A stretch of 64,000 nt of DNA from Ceratotherium simum simum (taxonomy: Eukaryota; Chordata; Mammalia; Perissodactyla; Rhinocerotidae), in assembly GCF_000283155.1 (NCBI RefSeq), contig NW_004454163.1, positions 18,566,633 through 18,630,632 of the forward strand, read 5' to 3'. The position numbers were made by a program, and so were the translations under genes. Shown here one piece after another: positions 11,766 to 23,810 of the stretch (the first letter of the stretch is position 1; each line of letters opens with the position of its first letter). The notes under the pieces are model-generated. The model did no database searches. It was not told the DNA's origin and saw nothing but the letters and a program-made list of their open reading frames with translations.

Positions 11766-11973
11766 CCCCCACCCAGGCCCCTGAGCTGGAGGGATGGAGA
11801 ACTCCTCGGCAGCATCAGCCTCCTCCGAGGCGGGGAGCAGCCGCTCCCAGGAGATTGAGGAGCTAGAGCGCTTCATCGACAGCTACGTGCTTGAGTACCA
11901 GGTGCAGGGGCTGCTGGCTGACAAGACGGAGGGCGATGGAGAGAGTGAGAAGACACAGTCCCACATCTCCCAG
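11766..11973 (+). CDS. CTIF: CTIF start-codon exon (residues 1-60)
   Basis: First coding exon of CTIF, a cytoplasmic factor that binds CBP80 of the nuclear cap-binding complex and recruits eIF3/40S subunits for the early round of translation linked to nonsense-mediated decay. The exon follows a pyrimidine-rich acceptor ending CACAG and ends CAG before the donor GTAAGC. 28 nt of 5' UTR precede the ATG at 11794. A TGA at 11782-11784 is in frame 12 nt upstream, and the start has G at -3 and G at +4, so this start is firm. The 60 residues begin MENSSAASASSE, a Ser/Ala-rich acidic leader, followed by EIEELERFIDSYVLEYQ, a likely amphipathic helix, then an acidic stretch with EGDGESEK. The exon ends in phase 0. 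I recognise the sequence as the CTIF N-terminus. The CTIF family is about 600 residues, so this is a small part of the protein. Confidence 0.95.
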
Positions 11974-12218
11974 GTAAGCGCTGGCTCGGGGAGGGCCCTG
12001 GGCACGTACGGTGACCTTGGCGAACTCCAAGAGGAGTAATAGGGGGGCTCTCATTCTAGGCAGCATCTGGTCGCCTGCCCTAGATTGCCAAGGTTTGGAT
12101 GGTCCCGCCCAGCAGAGCATGGAATCCAGACAGGAAGCCCCTGGCTGTGCACTCTCAGCCACTCTGACCCACCTCTACTCCTTCCTAACCCATTAGGCTG
12201 CTGGGGCCCAGCCAGACT

Positions 12219-12310
12219 CGCAATTCATGTGACACACATTTATTGAGCACCTACTGTATGCTAGGCACCGTTCCCTGTCCTCGACAAGCTTATGTTCTAG
12301 AAGAGATCTG
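12219..12310 (-). repeat. L2 LINE 3' end
   Basis: 'cacatttattgagcacctac' then 'tgtatgctaggcaccgttc' and 'cgacaagcttatgttctag' is the reverse complement of the L2 3' terminus. Confidence 0.75.
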
Positions 12311-12559
12311 GTGATCGTATTTTATCCAAAATGTATAAAATCAAAAGGCTATAACTTGAATATTTTCTCTGACTTAAAATATAGGCAATTGTTAGCAGCC
12401 AAACTCTCAGACAGTCAGGGCTCTGTGGGCCAGAGCTAGTCAGGGGCAGGAGGCGTTCTGACCAGAGTCTCAGGTTGGTCCTGCCCCCTCCTGCATTAGT
12501 CTGTGTCAGCCCTGGGCTTGAGTAGGAGGTGGACTTAGCTGAAAGACTGTGGGCCAAGA

Positions 12560-12680
12560 TTTGTAAGCCGTGAGTTCTCCCGAGTAGAGTGTGAACCATT
12601 AAGGGCAGTGACCATATCTCATGCCTCTTTGCCTAACTTGGTAAATTCTCAGTAGATATTTGCTCAAGAGTTGCTCCAGG
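12560..12680 (+). repeat. L2 LINE 3' fragment
   Basis: 'agtagagtgtgaaccattaa', 'gggcagtgaccatatctcat', then 'taaattctcagtagatattt' match the L2 3' end in sense orientation. Confidence 0.5.
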
Positions 12681-12800
12681 TTTACTTCTAGCTGCCTGTG
12701 TGACCTTGGGCAAACTCTCAACCTCTCTGAGGCTTGGTTTTTTTATCCAGCAAATGGGGGTTATCCTGCTGCCTCAAGAATGTTAGAGGGTCAAAGTCAA
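12665..12800 (+). repeat. MIR SINE fragment
   Basis: 'tgtgaccttgggcaaactct', then 'caacctctctgaggcttgg' and 'agcaaatgggggttatcct' follow the MIR core. Confidence 0.7.
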
Positions 12801-13234
12801 TAAGAGGCTCAGAAGCTATGGAGAAGCAGGGTGTTGCCTTCACAAGGAGACATGGGGTCTTCTGTTCAGAGTCTGGTCCCAGGTGTCCACCTCTTTTACT
12901 TGTTGCCCCACCTCAAGTTGGGACTCCTCTGACAAGTAGAGGGGAGCCACTTGGGTGCCCTGCTTTGGAGAAAAGCCAAATGCAACTGGCTGGCTCACTG
13001 TCTGGGTGGGCAGAAGATCCAGACCCTCCAGCTTTTTAGAAAGCCATAATGAACTTGTGGTGTTCCTGGAACTCAGGGCCAGGGGCCAACCCGGGAGATT
13101 CTGAACCATGGTGGTCCCACTCCTCATCCCCATTGGGGGATAGGGAAGAGAAAATCAGCCCTGAGAGAGAAATGGGAATATATGTGATGCTTTCCTGTGT
13201 CCTTGAGGTTCTAAAATCACAATTAGTGTAAACC

Positions 13235-13790
13235 TATAATTTGTCCAGTATTCACTGTACAAGTGTGTGTTAGGCACTTCTTGTGTGCCTGGTGCTGTTC
13301 TAGGGCTGGGTATCGAGGACTGAGCAAGACAGACGGAATCTCTGCCCTCATGAAACTTACATTCTAGTGGTGGGTGATAATTGCTGTGGAGAAAAATAAA
13401 GCAAGAAAATGGAATGGGGAGTGAAGAAGGTCAGGAGGGGTTTGAAATTTTAAAGAGGATGTCGGGGAAGATGTTCCGGAAGGAGGTGAAGGGGAGAGCC
13501 TGCAGATATCTGGGGGAGGAGCGTTCCGGGCAGAAGGAACAGCACGTGCAAAGGCCCAAGCTGGAAGAGTTATTCCCAGTGCAGCAAGGCGGCCAGTGCG
13601 GCTGGAGCAGAGAGAAAGAGGGAGAGCCAGAGGAGATGAATCAGCGAGAAAGCGGGTCATGTAGACAAGATGGGCAAGGGCTGAGCCCTGGGGTCTGCCA
13701 GCATTTAGAAAGCAGGGGTGTTGGCAGGGACCAGGAGGGGGTTGGCAGTGACGCAGAAGGAAACCAGCGAGAGTGGTGCTGGGAGCCTGG
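13235..13790 (-). repeat. L2 LINE, long 3' segment
   Basis: Reverse-complement L2: 'ttaggcacttcttgtgtgcc', 'tgaaacttacattctagtgg', 'gttccgggcagaaggaacag', 'cacgtgcaaaggcccaag', 'ggccagtgcggctggagcag' all occur in the expected order. One of the best preserved L2 copies here. The 148-residue open frame over it is a chance frame. Confidence 0.75.
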
Positions 13791-15509
13791 GAAGGATGTG
13801 TTTCAAGGAAGTGGGGGTGCGGATTGACTGCGTTGACTGCTGCTGCAGGCCGGGAAGACAGGACTGAGAATAACCTGTCTGAGCCATGGGGGTGCTATTG
13901 GTGACCCTGACTAGGGTCCAATCCACAGTCCTGCGGTGGGGGCCAAGGTCAAGGAGACGGACTGGAGGATAATGCAGATCCTCTCTGTATAACAGGAGTT
14001 TCACTGTAAAGGGGAGAGACCTGTGATATTTGGGGAAGTGATGTCAAAACGGGAGCATTAACAACACATTGTGCATTGATGGGAATGGTCCAGGGCAGAG
14101 GGGAGGGTTGCCGGAGCAATGCCCTTAAGTAGGTGAGAGGCCTGGCCTTGGCTCGGGCCCCCAGCAGCTCCCCCACAACCACAGAAGGGAGTGGCCAGGC
14201 TTGCAGCCATGGATCCAGAATGCTACCAAGTTGCACAACAAAGCTGTGGGTTTCTCCAGCTATTTTCAGCCACGATGGTGCAGGTGCAGTTATGAAGGTG
14301 AATTTGACCACGACTGAGGTTTCTCTGGGTGAGGACAGTGGAGGGGGAGAAGGGCGAGGGAGGGAGGGAGTGATGACAGTGACGTCCCCCAACACCGAGC
14401 CAGGCAAGGAGGGGGTGAGGACCAGGGGTGGCTGGTGGACGCTGAGGGGTCGTGGGTCAGTGGATTGGAGGTCCTGGGGAATCGGAGAATTGTTGGAGTC
14501 CTGGGACCAGAAGGAGTGAGCTGGAAAGATAGACGTGTCCAAGAGTGGGATGTTTCAAATCCAGGTTGGAGGGAGTGCAGAAATTGGCGATGAAAGGGCT
14601 GGGTATGAGCGTGGGAGTGCGTGGGGTAGAGGATGGATCAGGAGGAGAGGGGTCGTGAACGGAGGGGCCAGGCATGGGAACCATCTTCACGGATATCGAA
14701 ATCACCAAGAAAGGAAAAGCAGGTGCTGGAGAGGGTGGCAATGATCTAATTGAAAAGTCTTCGAGGAGTGCAGGGAGTGAGGTGGGGGTGGGTGACCTGG
14801 GGGTCTACAGATGACTGCAAAGGAGGCAGTGGGGGGTGCTTTTCTGGTGATGTGTTACTATTTGTACAACTTTGTTTCTTGATTTAAACTGCTCTTATTG
14901 TATAGTTAACAATATCTGACCTGAAGTGGAAGGGGGAGGGTGGTCAGACTACAGTGGAAGATTTCTGAGGGAAATGGACCTCTTTGGGTTGTCTGGGGCA
15001 GGAAGGGGAGGAACTAGGTGAATCAACTCTTGCAGCCTCCTGTAAGCATCCTAGAGCTGACTTCCCCAGCAGCAGGCCCCGTAGACAGGCGCGTGGGGCC
15101 GGCCTGGCATGTGCTGCCCTCCTCCCCTACTGAGTGGACTCTGGTGGCTTCCAGCAGGGCATCCTTCACAGGTCCCTGCAGGTGAAATGGACACTTACAG
15201 GAGGAGGGTCCGAGGAAGCCATAAAGCTTCACCCCAGAGGAATGCTTTGCGAATGGTAGAATTTCTATTCCCAGAGCCGCCATCAGGGAGATGATTTTGG
15301 AAAGAGGGGCCCTCCCACTGTCTCTGACCTCCCTGTGGTGCCTTGCTGAGCTCCCAGGATATAGAGCAGATAGAGAAGTACCCTCAGTCCCGCCCTGCAC
15401 TTCCGGCTCCTGCTCCTGGGATAGGTGGGGCCTGACCGTGCTCAATGTCCACATCTGGAGGGGCTTTTAAACAGATGTTTGTTGTGAGGCCGAGTGTGAA
15501 AAAATCCGG

Positions 15510-15580
15510 CCACTTGTAACATCTGGATGCATTCCTTAAAATTTCTGCATTCTCTGAAGTTCCCTGGAAGAATGCAAATA
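15510..15580 (+). promoter_or_regulatory. Candidate enhancer island (TEAD/E-box/octamer motifs)
   Basis: In unique DNA: CATCTG E-box at 15519-15524, TGCATTCC at 15528-15535, TGCATTCT at 15546-15553, and GAATGCA overlapping a perfect octamer ATGCAAAT at 15572-15579. CATTCC-type sites are the TEAD core. Spacing is compact. Function is inference from motif density only. Confidence 0.3.
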
Positions 15581-16225
15581 CCTGGCCAGACCCCATGTGC
15601 TGCTAGCCAAGGAGGGACATTTCAGCCCTGCTCCCACCAAACCCCTCTCACCCACCCCATATTTGCCCACAAACACAGCTGGAGTACAGACTCCAGGGGA
15701 GGGGCCAGCTGTGGACAGCTCTAAGCAAGGCCGGGCTTAGATGTGTCTATATAACACTTCTTTAAAAAAATACAATCTCTGTTGACACAGCTTTATGAGA
15801 AATCTTTCTGCTAAAACACTTGTGCTTGTTTTTATTTAATCTTATGACTATTTTAAATGAAAGCCAAAAACAAAAAAATCTCAGAGAATGTCCCCGTCTG
15901 CCTGTCTGTGGTGGTGTTTTGATGTTTCTGGGAGAGGAAAATTGTTAAGAATCTTGGAAGGCTTGAGAAAACATGAGGGAGTGGAGAAGAATGTTGCTCT
16001 TCAGTTGGTGAGGTATTTTTTTAGGATCCGAGAGATGACAGGTGACACTCAGGAAAGAAATGCCTCATGATGCTTGTACAGTTGTGTTCTCCCCTGCCCC
16101 ACCCCCAGCAACAACTATAGATAGATAGAGCAAACAGGATTCCTTTTCTTTTGATGGGTAACCAAGAGAACGTATGTTCTAAGTTTCCCAATACTTTTGG
16201 GATACAATATTTAAAATTACACCCA

Positions 16226-16413
16226 GGGCCAGCCCTGGTGGCCTAGTGGTTAAGTTCGGCATGCTCCTCTTCAGCAGCCCGGGTTCAGTTCCCAGGCTCA
16301 GACCTACACCATTTGTCTATCAGTGGCCATGCTGTGGCGGTGGCTCACATACAAAATAGAGGCAGATTGGCAACAGATGTTTGCTCAGGGCAAATCTTCC
16401 TCAGCAAAAAAAA
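16226..16413 (+). mobile_element. ERE1 SINE with perfect target-site duplication
   Basis: Starts GGGCCAGCCCTGGTGGCCTA and ends in 'cttcctcagc' plus an A run. The 13-bp duplication AAAATTACACCCA is at 16213-16225 and 16414-16426. The body is the shorter ERE1 form without the internal 'gccccagtagatagttg' segment seen in the 3250 copy. Confidence 0.93.
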
Positions 16414-16426
16414 AAAATTACACCCA

Positions 16427-17784
16427 CAGTGAGAGGACAGAAATAAATCCACACATCTATGGAGAGCTAATTGTTGACAAAGGAGCCAAGAACATACAGT
16501 GGAGAAAGACAAGTCTCTTAAATAAATGGTGTCAGGAAAACTGGACAGCTACATGCAAAAGAATGAAAGTAGACCAATATCTTACACCATACACAAAAAT
16601 TAACTCAAAATGGATTAAAGACTTGAAATATAAAATTCCTAGAAGAAAACATAGGCAGTACACTCTTTGACTTCAGTCTTAGCAGTATCTTTTTGAATAC
16701 CATGTCTCCTCAGGCAAGGGAAACAAATGAAAAAATAAACAAATGGAACTGTGTCAAACTAAAAAGCTTCTGCAGGGCAAAGGAAACCATCAACAAAACA
16801 AAAAGACAACCTACCAATTGGGAGAGGATATTTGCAAATCATATATCCGATAAGGGGTTAATATCCAAAATGTATAAAGAAATCATACAACTCAATGACA
16901 ACAACAAAAAACAACCCAATCAAAAAAATGGGCAGAGGATGTGAACAGACATTTTTCCAAAGAAGATATACAAGATGGCCGACAGGCATGTGAAAAGATG
17001 TTCAACATCACTAATTATTAGGGAAATGCAAATCAAAATTACAATGAGATACCACCTCACGCCCGTCAGAATGGCTACTATTAAAAAGACAGGAAAATAA
17101 CAAGTGTTGGAGAGGATGTGAAGAAAAGGGAACCCTTGTACGCTGCTGGTGGGAATGTAAATTGGTGCAGCCACTATGGAAAACAGTAAGGAGATTCCTC
17201 AAAAAAATTAAAAATAGAAATACCATATGATCCAGCTATTCCACTTCTGGATATTTATCCAAGGAACACGAAAACACTAATTCAAAACAATATATGCACC
17301 ACTGTGTTCATTGTAGTATTATTTACAATAGCCAAGATATGGAAGCAACATTTAAATGTCCATTGCTGGATGAATGGATAAAGAAGATGTGGTATATATA
17401 CACAATGAAATACTTCACAGCCATAAAAAGATGAAATCTTGCCATTTGCAACAACGTGGATGGGCCTTGAGAGTGTTATGCTAAGCAAAATGAGTCAGAC
17501 AGAGAAAGACAATTACCATATGATTTCATAGGTGGAAGATAAACAAACAAGCAAACACATAGCTACAGAGAACAGATTGGTGGTTACCAGACGGGATGGG
17601 GGTGGGAGGAGGGTGAAAGGAGTAAAGAGGCACATATGTACCATGAGAGATGGCAACTAGACTTTTGGTGGTGAACGCGATGCAGTCTATACAGAAGCCA
17701 AAATACAATACAAAAATACAATGATGTACACCTGAAATTTATATAATGTTGTAAACCAACATTACCCCAATTACGAAAAGAATA
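16427..17784 (+). mobile_element. LINE-1 3' end (about 1.36 kb, 5'-truncated)
   Basis: L1 ORF2 3' end and 3' UTR: 'cagaaataaatccacacatc', 'aactggacagctacatgcaa', 'aaaagcttctgcagggcaaa', 'atatccgataaggggttaat', 'tgggcagaggatgtgaacag', 'gtgggaatgtaaattggtgc', 'acaatagccaagatatggaa', 'ggtggttaccagacgggatg'. Open frames inside are short and broken (for example [16 protein letters not shown] near 16530), so it is non-functional. It begins right at the ERE1 target duplication and ends where another ERE1 starts. Confidence 0.92.
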
Positions 17785-17785
17785 G

Positions 17786-17999
17786 GGGGCCAGCCCCGTG
17801 GCCTAGTGGTTAAGTTTGGCACACTCTGCTTCAGTGGCCCAGGTTTGGATCCCGGGTGTGGACCTACACCACTGTTGGAAGCCACGCCATGGTGGGGACC
17901 CACATACAAAATAGAGGAAGATTGGCACAGATGATAGCTTAGGGTGAATCTTCCTCAGTAAGTAAGTAAGTAAATAAGTAAATAAATAAATAAATAAAA
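17786..17999 (+). mobile_element. ERE1 SINE with (TAAG/TAAA)n tail
   Basis: GGGGCCAGCCCCGTGGCCTAG head, 'aggtttggatcccgggtgtg' B-box-like region, 'agattggcacagatgat' 3' part, then a 17957-17999 tail of TAAG units grading into TAAA units rather than pure A. Inserted at the 3' end of the L1. Confidence 0.92.
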
Positions 18000-18409
18000 A
18001 TATACCCTTCCCCACATTTCCAGAGTGCCTGCTCTCCAATGGATTACAAGTCCCCAAAGGCACATCCTGAAAGTTGACCTCACTCTGTCCTTAAGAGAAG
18101 GGGGAATTATAGCCCTATTCAGCAGGAGAGAAGACTGAGACTGAGATGGGAAATGGCCAAACTGCACTGCTTGGTGTTGGCTGAGCTGGGCCCTGGTGCC
18201 CAACCCTTCCCCACCTACTTTTGTCTCTGATGGGTACACGCTGTGACTAACAGGCTGTTGGGTGATTAAGATATTTTTCCCCTATGGAATGAGAATTAGG
18301 ACTCCAAATCTCATTGACCATTAACCTTGTGGAAGAGATTGAGGTGTCACAAGAGGGAAAAGTTTGACACTTCTGATGTTAGTAGAAGGTTTAATGGATG
18401 ATCATCAAG

Positions 18410-18595
18410 ATTTAAAGCAGCATTCACAACTCTGGCTGCACATTAGAATCACTCGGGGAGCTTGGACAAATGTTGATATACAAGCCCCACCCCAGAGTTC
18501 AGTTGAATGAAGAGGGGCCTGGGAATTGGCATTCTTGTAAGCCCCCATATGACTCTGATGTCCCACTGAGATTGACAGCCACAGCCACAGGTGGG
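18410..18595 (+). repeat. MER5-class hAT-Charlie fossil
   Basis: 'ctggctgcacattagaatca', 'ctcggggagcttggacaaat', 'aagccccaccccagagttca', then 'gcctgggaattggcattctt' follow the MER5A order. Confidence 0.65.
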
Positions 18596-18883
18596 GCATG
18601 TCTGTCTCCCTTCCCCACACCTCCATGGCCTGCTGCCTTATGCTCTATTCTCTTGAAAGGATAGAATGTAGGGATATTGTAAAGAGTGGATACATTTAAT
18701 GAAGGCATATTTTCCAAAAATTCTTGTTAATAGATCAAATGAAGGGCCAGTGAGGGTAAAGATAACTTTCTATAGTCTTTTTTGATGCTGTCAGGCACTT
18801 GGAAGTCCTGGGTTTTGTCTAAAATGCAGAGCAACCTTACCAAGAGAGATGCAACAGTGCAGATAGGAAGAATGGGATAAGAG

Positions 18884-19097
18884 TACACTCATGGGCTGCA
18901 TGATGACGTTTCAGTCAACAATGGACCGCATATACAATGGTGGTCCCATAAGATTAGTACCATACAGCCTCGGTGTGTAGTAGGCTGTACCATCTAGTTT
19001 TGTGTAACTACACGCTATGATGTTCACACAACGACGAAATTGCCTAACGACGCATTTCTCAGAACGTATCCCCATCTTTAAGCAACACATGACTGTA
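18884..19097. repeat. Tc/mariner-like MITE with terminal inverted repeats
   Basis: Begins TACACTCATGGGCTGC and ends AAGCAACACATGACTGTA, imperfect inverted ends bounded by TA. Internal landmarks: 'tggaccgcatatacaatgg', 'tggtcccataagattagta', 'acgacgaaattgcctaacg'. I recognise the family as a widely dispersed mammalian element but cannot name it with confidence. Confidence 0.6.
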
Positions 19098-19359
19098 TTC
19101 AGATTGGCTTGATGCTTCTCTCTCACAGTGTTTTTCCTTCTCTTTCTTTTCATGTTTTTCTTTCATTCTGCCTTCCCTGTTCACTGTTCCTTCACTCACT
19201 TTGATCCCATTCCTTCATTTCCTCCTGCCCTTTGAATCCTTTTCCCCTGCCATCTTTGCTCATAGGAGGAAGCACTCAATGGTGGACCACCCATGAAAGG
19301 CTTTACAGAAGAAGTGAGTTTAAGGGGGGACTTTGGGGGTGGTTGAGCATGGGGGACTC

Positions 19360-20010
19360 ATTTTATTAAAAAGTAATTTATTTTTAATTATGCAAGTACT
19401 ATATGCATACATTGTCATGAATTCTCACACAAGAATTCCAATATTAACAATAAAATCTCCCTTAGCTACCGCCTCATTCCACTACCTTCCCCTACCTTCC
19501 ATCAGATTGGTGAGTTAACTTCCACACCCTTTTTTAATGCTATTACCAACACATATATATAATATGATTTATAGAAATATATTATTTCAAAATTATATAT
19601 CATAGCCAGTGAATGTGTTGTGGAATAACCCGCATCTTTCCCCTAACTGTATGCCCTGAAGATTCTTCTGTCTTGTCCATCTGCTGCACAGTAGCCCATC
19701 CTATGGATGTCCCATGGTTTAACCGTTCACCTGTTGATGGGAATTCAGGTTACTTTAAAATTTTCCCCTGGAAATACAAGATATTCAGTGAATACTGTTG
19801 GACAAGCCTCCTCCTGCATATATACAAGTGTTTCTTTAGGTAGATGCTGAGTAGAGTTAATTTTCATAGCTATTGACAAATTGCTCTCCAAAATGACTGT
19901 TCCATTTTTCACACTACCACCAGTGTATTAGCACAAATCATCTCTTGTCGCTTTAATTTGCATTTTCTTGATTTCTAGTGAGGCTGAGCCCTCACTAGAT
20001 TACCAGTCAC
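19360..20010 (-). mobile_element. LINE-1 3' region (old L1ME-like)
   Basis: Reverse-complement L1 signatures: 'ccgttcacctgttgatggga', 'ttgacaaattgctctccaaa', 'cacactaccaccagtgtatt', 'tttgcattttcttgatttct'. Diverged and AT-rich. Confidence 0.7.
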
Positions 20011-20319
20011 TTTTTTAAAAATAGGTTAAATTTTTATTTACTTTTAAAGCAACAATTGGAAAAACAGAGACAGTCAGAAAACAGAGAAAGAAGTCCACCA
20101 TAATTTTATGACAAAAATGAATGTAATTTTTGTGTATTATTTTTTTTATATATATAACATTTACAAACCTGTGCTTCTAGCATACATATAATTTTTAGCT
20201 TGCTTTTTTATTTGGCATGATCTCCTAGACACTGTTTGGCAGTTTTTAGCATAAAGTATAGTTGTTTAAATCCGCTCTTTTTCTGCCGGTTACTGTTGGC
20301 TAGATAGTAAAGTATAATT

Positions 20320-20470
20320 AAAGCTAATATTTATATATTAGGCCCTGTTTAGGCTCTGGAGACAAAGTCATGAACAGAATGGACCACAATCCCTGTCCTC
20401 CCAGCCCTTGCTTTCAGGCGGGGAAAGACAGATGACAAAGGAATGGGATGTCAGGAGGTGATGCACAGGA
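20320..20470 (-). repeat. L2 LINE 3' fragment
   Basis: 'aatatttatatattaggccc', 'tgtttaggctctggagacaa', 'aatccctgtcctcccagccc' correspond to reverse-complement L2 3' end. Confidence 0.55.
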
Positions 20471-22429
20471 AGGGCACCTATATATTAGGCATACAGAGAG
20501 CAACTGTCCTTTGATATCAAGAAGGGACATCCCTGGGGGGACTTTAGAGACCATTGAACAGTGGGGCGGTTTGTCTGTAGCCCCTTCGGCCTCCCTCACT
20601 TGCTTTTCCTCTCTCAATGCTCAGCATCTTCCCCTGTCCTTCACCAAGTCTGCTCCTGAAATACTGTACATTCTGGGATGCAAATGGCCGATAACGGATT
20701 CTAATTCTTTTTTAGTGTGAAATATTTTAAATGGACTGATAAGAGCAGAGAATAATAGAACAAACACCTATTTTGAGTATTTCCCTGTTTATTAAGTCTT
20801 AACCCTGTGCCATCTTTGCTTCAGCTCTTTAAATCAAGAAATAAATTATAACAACAATAATGGAGGCCCAAAACCGCTCCCATGAATTTGATGTTCATTG
20901 TTCGCATGTATAAAAATTTCCCATTTTTCCTGCCTCGCTCTGTTCAATGACCTTTTCAAGAGGAGCCGCCTTCACCCCCCAGAGGGCTTGCTTCTAGCTG
21001 TAAACGAGTTTACCTTGAAGGAGATGCTCTATGGGTGGGAATCGGGCGTGGGAGCGGGGCAGAGGACAGTGTTCCTGAGGTGGAGCTCTTCTCTCCATTC
21101 TGGAATCATCTCATACAGAGAAGGACAGGTTCCAGGAAGGTCTGTATCTGGAGATTTTTCAAGGCAATGGCTCAGAAAAGGCAAAGGGGAGGCACGAGGT
21201 GGTGGCTGCAGCCTAAGAAGAAAGAAGACAGCGTATAGCGCGGAATCCCAGCAGACGCGGGGAGGGGAGGAGCTTTGGAACAGGGAAGGGAGAGGTCCCA
21301 GGGGGCTTTAGGACCAGGGAAGAAGCACTCGTCCCCGTGGCGTGCTTCACGCAGCAGCAGGGAAAGGAGGTCCCTGGAGCTGCTGCTTGGCTGGGGGGTT
21401 GGCGGTGGGATTCATGTGTGAGTGCAAGCCCAGTGACATAAGTGCAGTGATTCACACTTAATTCCTCCCTCTGGCGTCAGGAAAGCTGTACACAGTTGGA
21501 CCACAGTCCCTCCTCCAACAACTTTACCCGTGGGCCATGCAGTATCCAGCCCTGGCTGGGTCTCTGGGGTGGGTTTCTGCGGACTTGACCATCTTGCTTG
21601 CTTTCCCTCGTGCAGATAAGCCCCTCACTCGCTGCTTGTCTGTACCATGCTCTCAGATCCACTTTGTCAGTTCCAGCCTCCCGACCTGCTCTTCCCCACA
21701 CACGCGCTGCCATCAGTTCAGCCTCCCCTAGCACAGCGTTGCTGACACCCCTCCCCTAACAGAAGGCTTCCGACCCCGTCTTCTCCAGGAATCCAGGCTG
21801 GCCCATTTTCCTTCCCTAACCACGCCTGCCCAGAGCACACTCTTCCTTCTCAGCCTCGCCCTCCACCTCTCCTTACATTCCTGTTATTGGACGTCTCACC
21901 TCTCCTGTGAAAGGAGAAGCTTGTTGCAGGTCCCACACCAAAGGCACTCAGGAAACCGCTTCTAGTTGGCTGATGTAAAGTTAAGGGTGACTTTGACAAA
22001 GCAGAACAGTCTGGTCGGAGCTTGAAACTGCTCTTGGAAAGCTTAACCACGGGGGTGAGGTTGTATGTGCCTGTGAAAGAAGCCGGGCCTCCTCTCTGTG
22101 CATACTTCTCAGGAGGAGCCATCGTGGTTCCCCAGCCCCACCCTGCCGGGGACCATGGAGTCTCCCACCCTCGGGTCACCATTCTATGGGTTGTCACATC
22201 AGCACTATGCATCTGGGGTTGAAGTGTCCTGGGACGCCCTGAACGGGGAAAGCCTTTCTCTGTAAGGCTGTCCTAGGATGGGATGAGGAATGCATGATCT
22301 AATCTTCTCCCCAGCCAGTAGTCACTACGTGCCTTGGCCGACCCTCACCCTGACAGCAGGCTCCAAGCAGGAAAGGAGAAACCACTCCAAGTATATAGAG
22401 CAGAGGGATTGTTTTTACAGTAGTTTAAA

Positions 22430-22530
22430 CATTTTATATATAAATATATATACACATGCACATATACACACACATGTATATACATATGTATATATTATTC
22501 AAAAATACGTATGCATACATACATATATGT
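22430..22530. repeat. TATA/CATA simple-sequence stretch
   Basis: Alternating TATA, CACA and CATA units, for example 'tatatacacatgcacatata' and 'gcatacatacatatatg'. Likely length-variable. Confidence 0.7.
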
Positions 22531-23330
22531 ACTACATTTTATTCTGAAATTATTTCAGACTTATAGCATGGGTGCAAAAATAGTACAGAGTGTTCTCATA
22601 TACGTGTCACCCAGCTTCTCTTAATATGAACATCTTACATAACCATACTGCAAATATCAGAACTAAGTTGTTAACATTGGTACAATGAGACTTTATTCAG
22701 ATTTCACCAGTTTTTCCACTAACGTCTTTTTTCTGTTCCAAGATCCAAATTTGCATCTAATTGTCATGTCTCCTTATTCTCTTCCAATCTGTCACATTCT
22801 TGGTCTTTTCTTGTCTTCCATGACCTTGACACTTTTTGTGTGTGTGTGAGAAAGATCAGCCCTGAGCTAACATCCACACCAATCCTCCTCTTTTTTGCTG
22901 AGGAAAATTGGCTCTGGGCTAACATCCGTGCCCATCTTCCTCCACTTTATGTGGGGTGCCACCATAGCCTGGCTTGACAAGCAGTGCATCTGTGCGCGCC
23001 TGGGATCTGAACCCCGGGCTGCCGCAGCGTGCACACTTAACCACTACGCCACCGGGCCAGCCCCCATACCTTGACACTTTTGAACAGTACTGGTCACTTA
23101 TTTTGCAGAAAGTTCATCAATTTGGGTTGCCGAATGTTTTCTCATAATTAGATTGAGGTTGTGCTTTTGGGGAAGAACACCTCAGAAGTGATGTGCCCTT
23201 TGCTGGGCATCATATTGGGGAGTCCGTGATGTTGATGTGTTTTATTACAGGTGATATTATCCCCCATCACTTGGCTAAGGTGGTGACTGATGGATTTTTC
23301 ATTTTCCATTTTTTTCCTCATATAATTAAT
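22530..23330 (-). mobile_element. LINE-1 3' UTR region, split by ERE1
   Basis: Left part has 'ttctgaaattatttcagact' and 'catctaattgtcatgtctcc', right part 'agtactggtcacttattttg', 'gggttgccgaatgttttctc' and 'gtgatattatcccccatcac'. These two halves are contiguous in the L1 family once the ERE1 at 22837-23066 and its duplicated target are removed. Confidence 0.7.
22837..23066 (-). mobile_element. ERE1 SINE nested in an L1
   Basis: Reverse-complement ERE1 ending ACCGGGCCAGCCCC. Target duplication CCTTGACACTTTT at 22824-22836 and 23069-23081. The left tail is TG-rich instead of pure T. Confidence 0.92.
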
Positions 23331-23810
23331 AAATAGCTTGGAGGAGATGCTTTAAGACTGCAAATATCCAGACGGGGAAATTTAATCCGGGGAGTTGGTT
23401 ACCCACAGATAAAAGAGTTGAGAATCTAAACAACCCTGAGATCAACAATTGCAGGAAGCCATTGCCACCTCTAGGCCTGAGGCACAAAGGGAGGAGATGG
23501 TGTTGCCAGAGCCCAGGGGTCAGTGTCATGCACAGAAGGCCTATCTGGTAGGGCTGGAGTCATGAAGGAGACCCAGTCCCTGCTGGTAATGCCACCTGAG
23601 GCATAGAGGGGAGGGGGAAGATACGCCCTGGCTTCTCCCTTCTTGTCTCCCATTGGCTGAACCCAGCTGGAAGCCAGCTGATGCAGGAGCCTGGGAATCA
23701 CAGTCTGCAGGGGTCAGCCCCTCTGTGATACAGAGCAGGGATGGGCAAACAGTCTATCTGAGGGCATGCTTGCCTGGGACTGGTACCTTGCCTTTGCCGA
23801 TTTGCTTGAG

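Noticed and set aside
16226..16411. tRNA-like gene signals (A/B-box-like blocks) in the ERE1 heads
   Set aside because: These are the tRNA-derived promoters of the SINEs, not tRNA genes. The cloverleaf is degenerate and each copy has a SINE body and target duplication.
16323..16944. Open frames with L1 ORF2-like peptide strings
   Set aside because: They are short, interrupted pieces of a 5'-truncated L1, partly fused with ERE1 sequence. Recorded as a mobile element, not as genes.
23240..23256. TTTTATTACAG followed by GTGATA as a recursive splice site
   Set aside because: The donor half is weak and the site lies inside an old L1 3' region. Chance is more likely.
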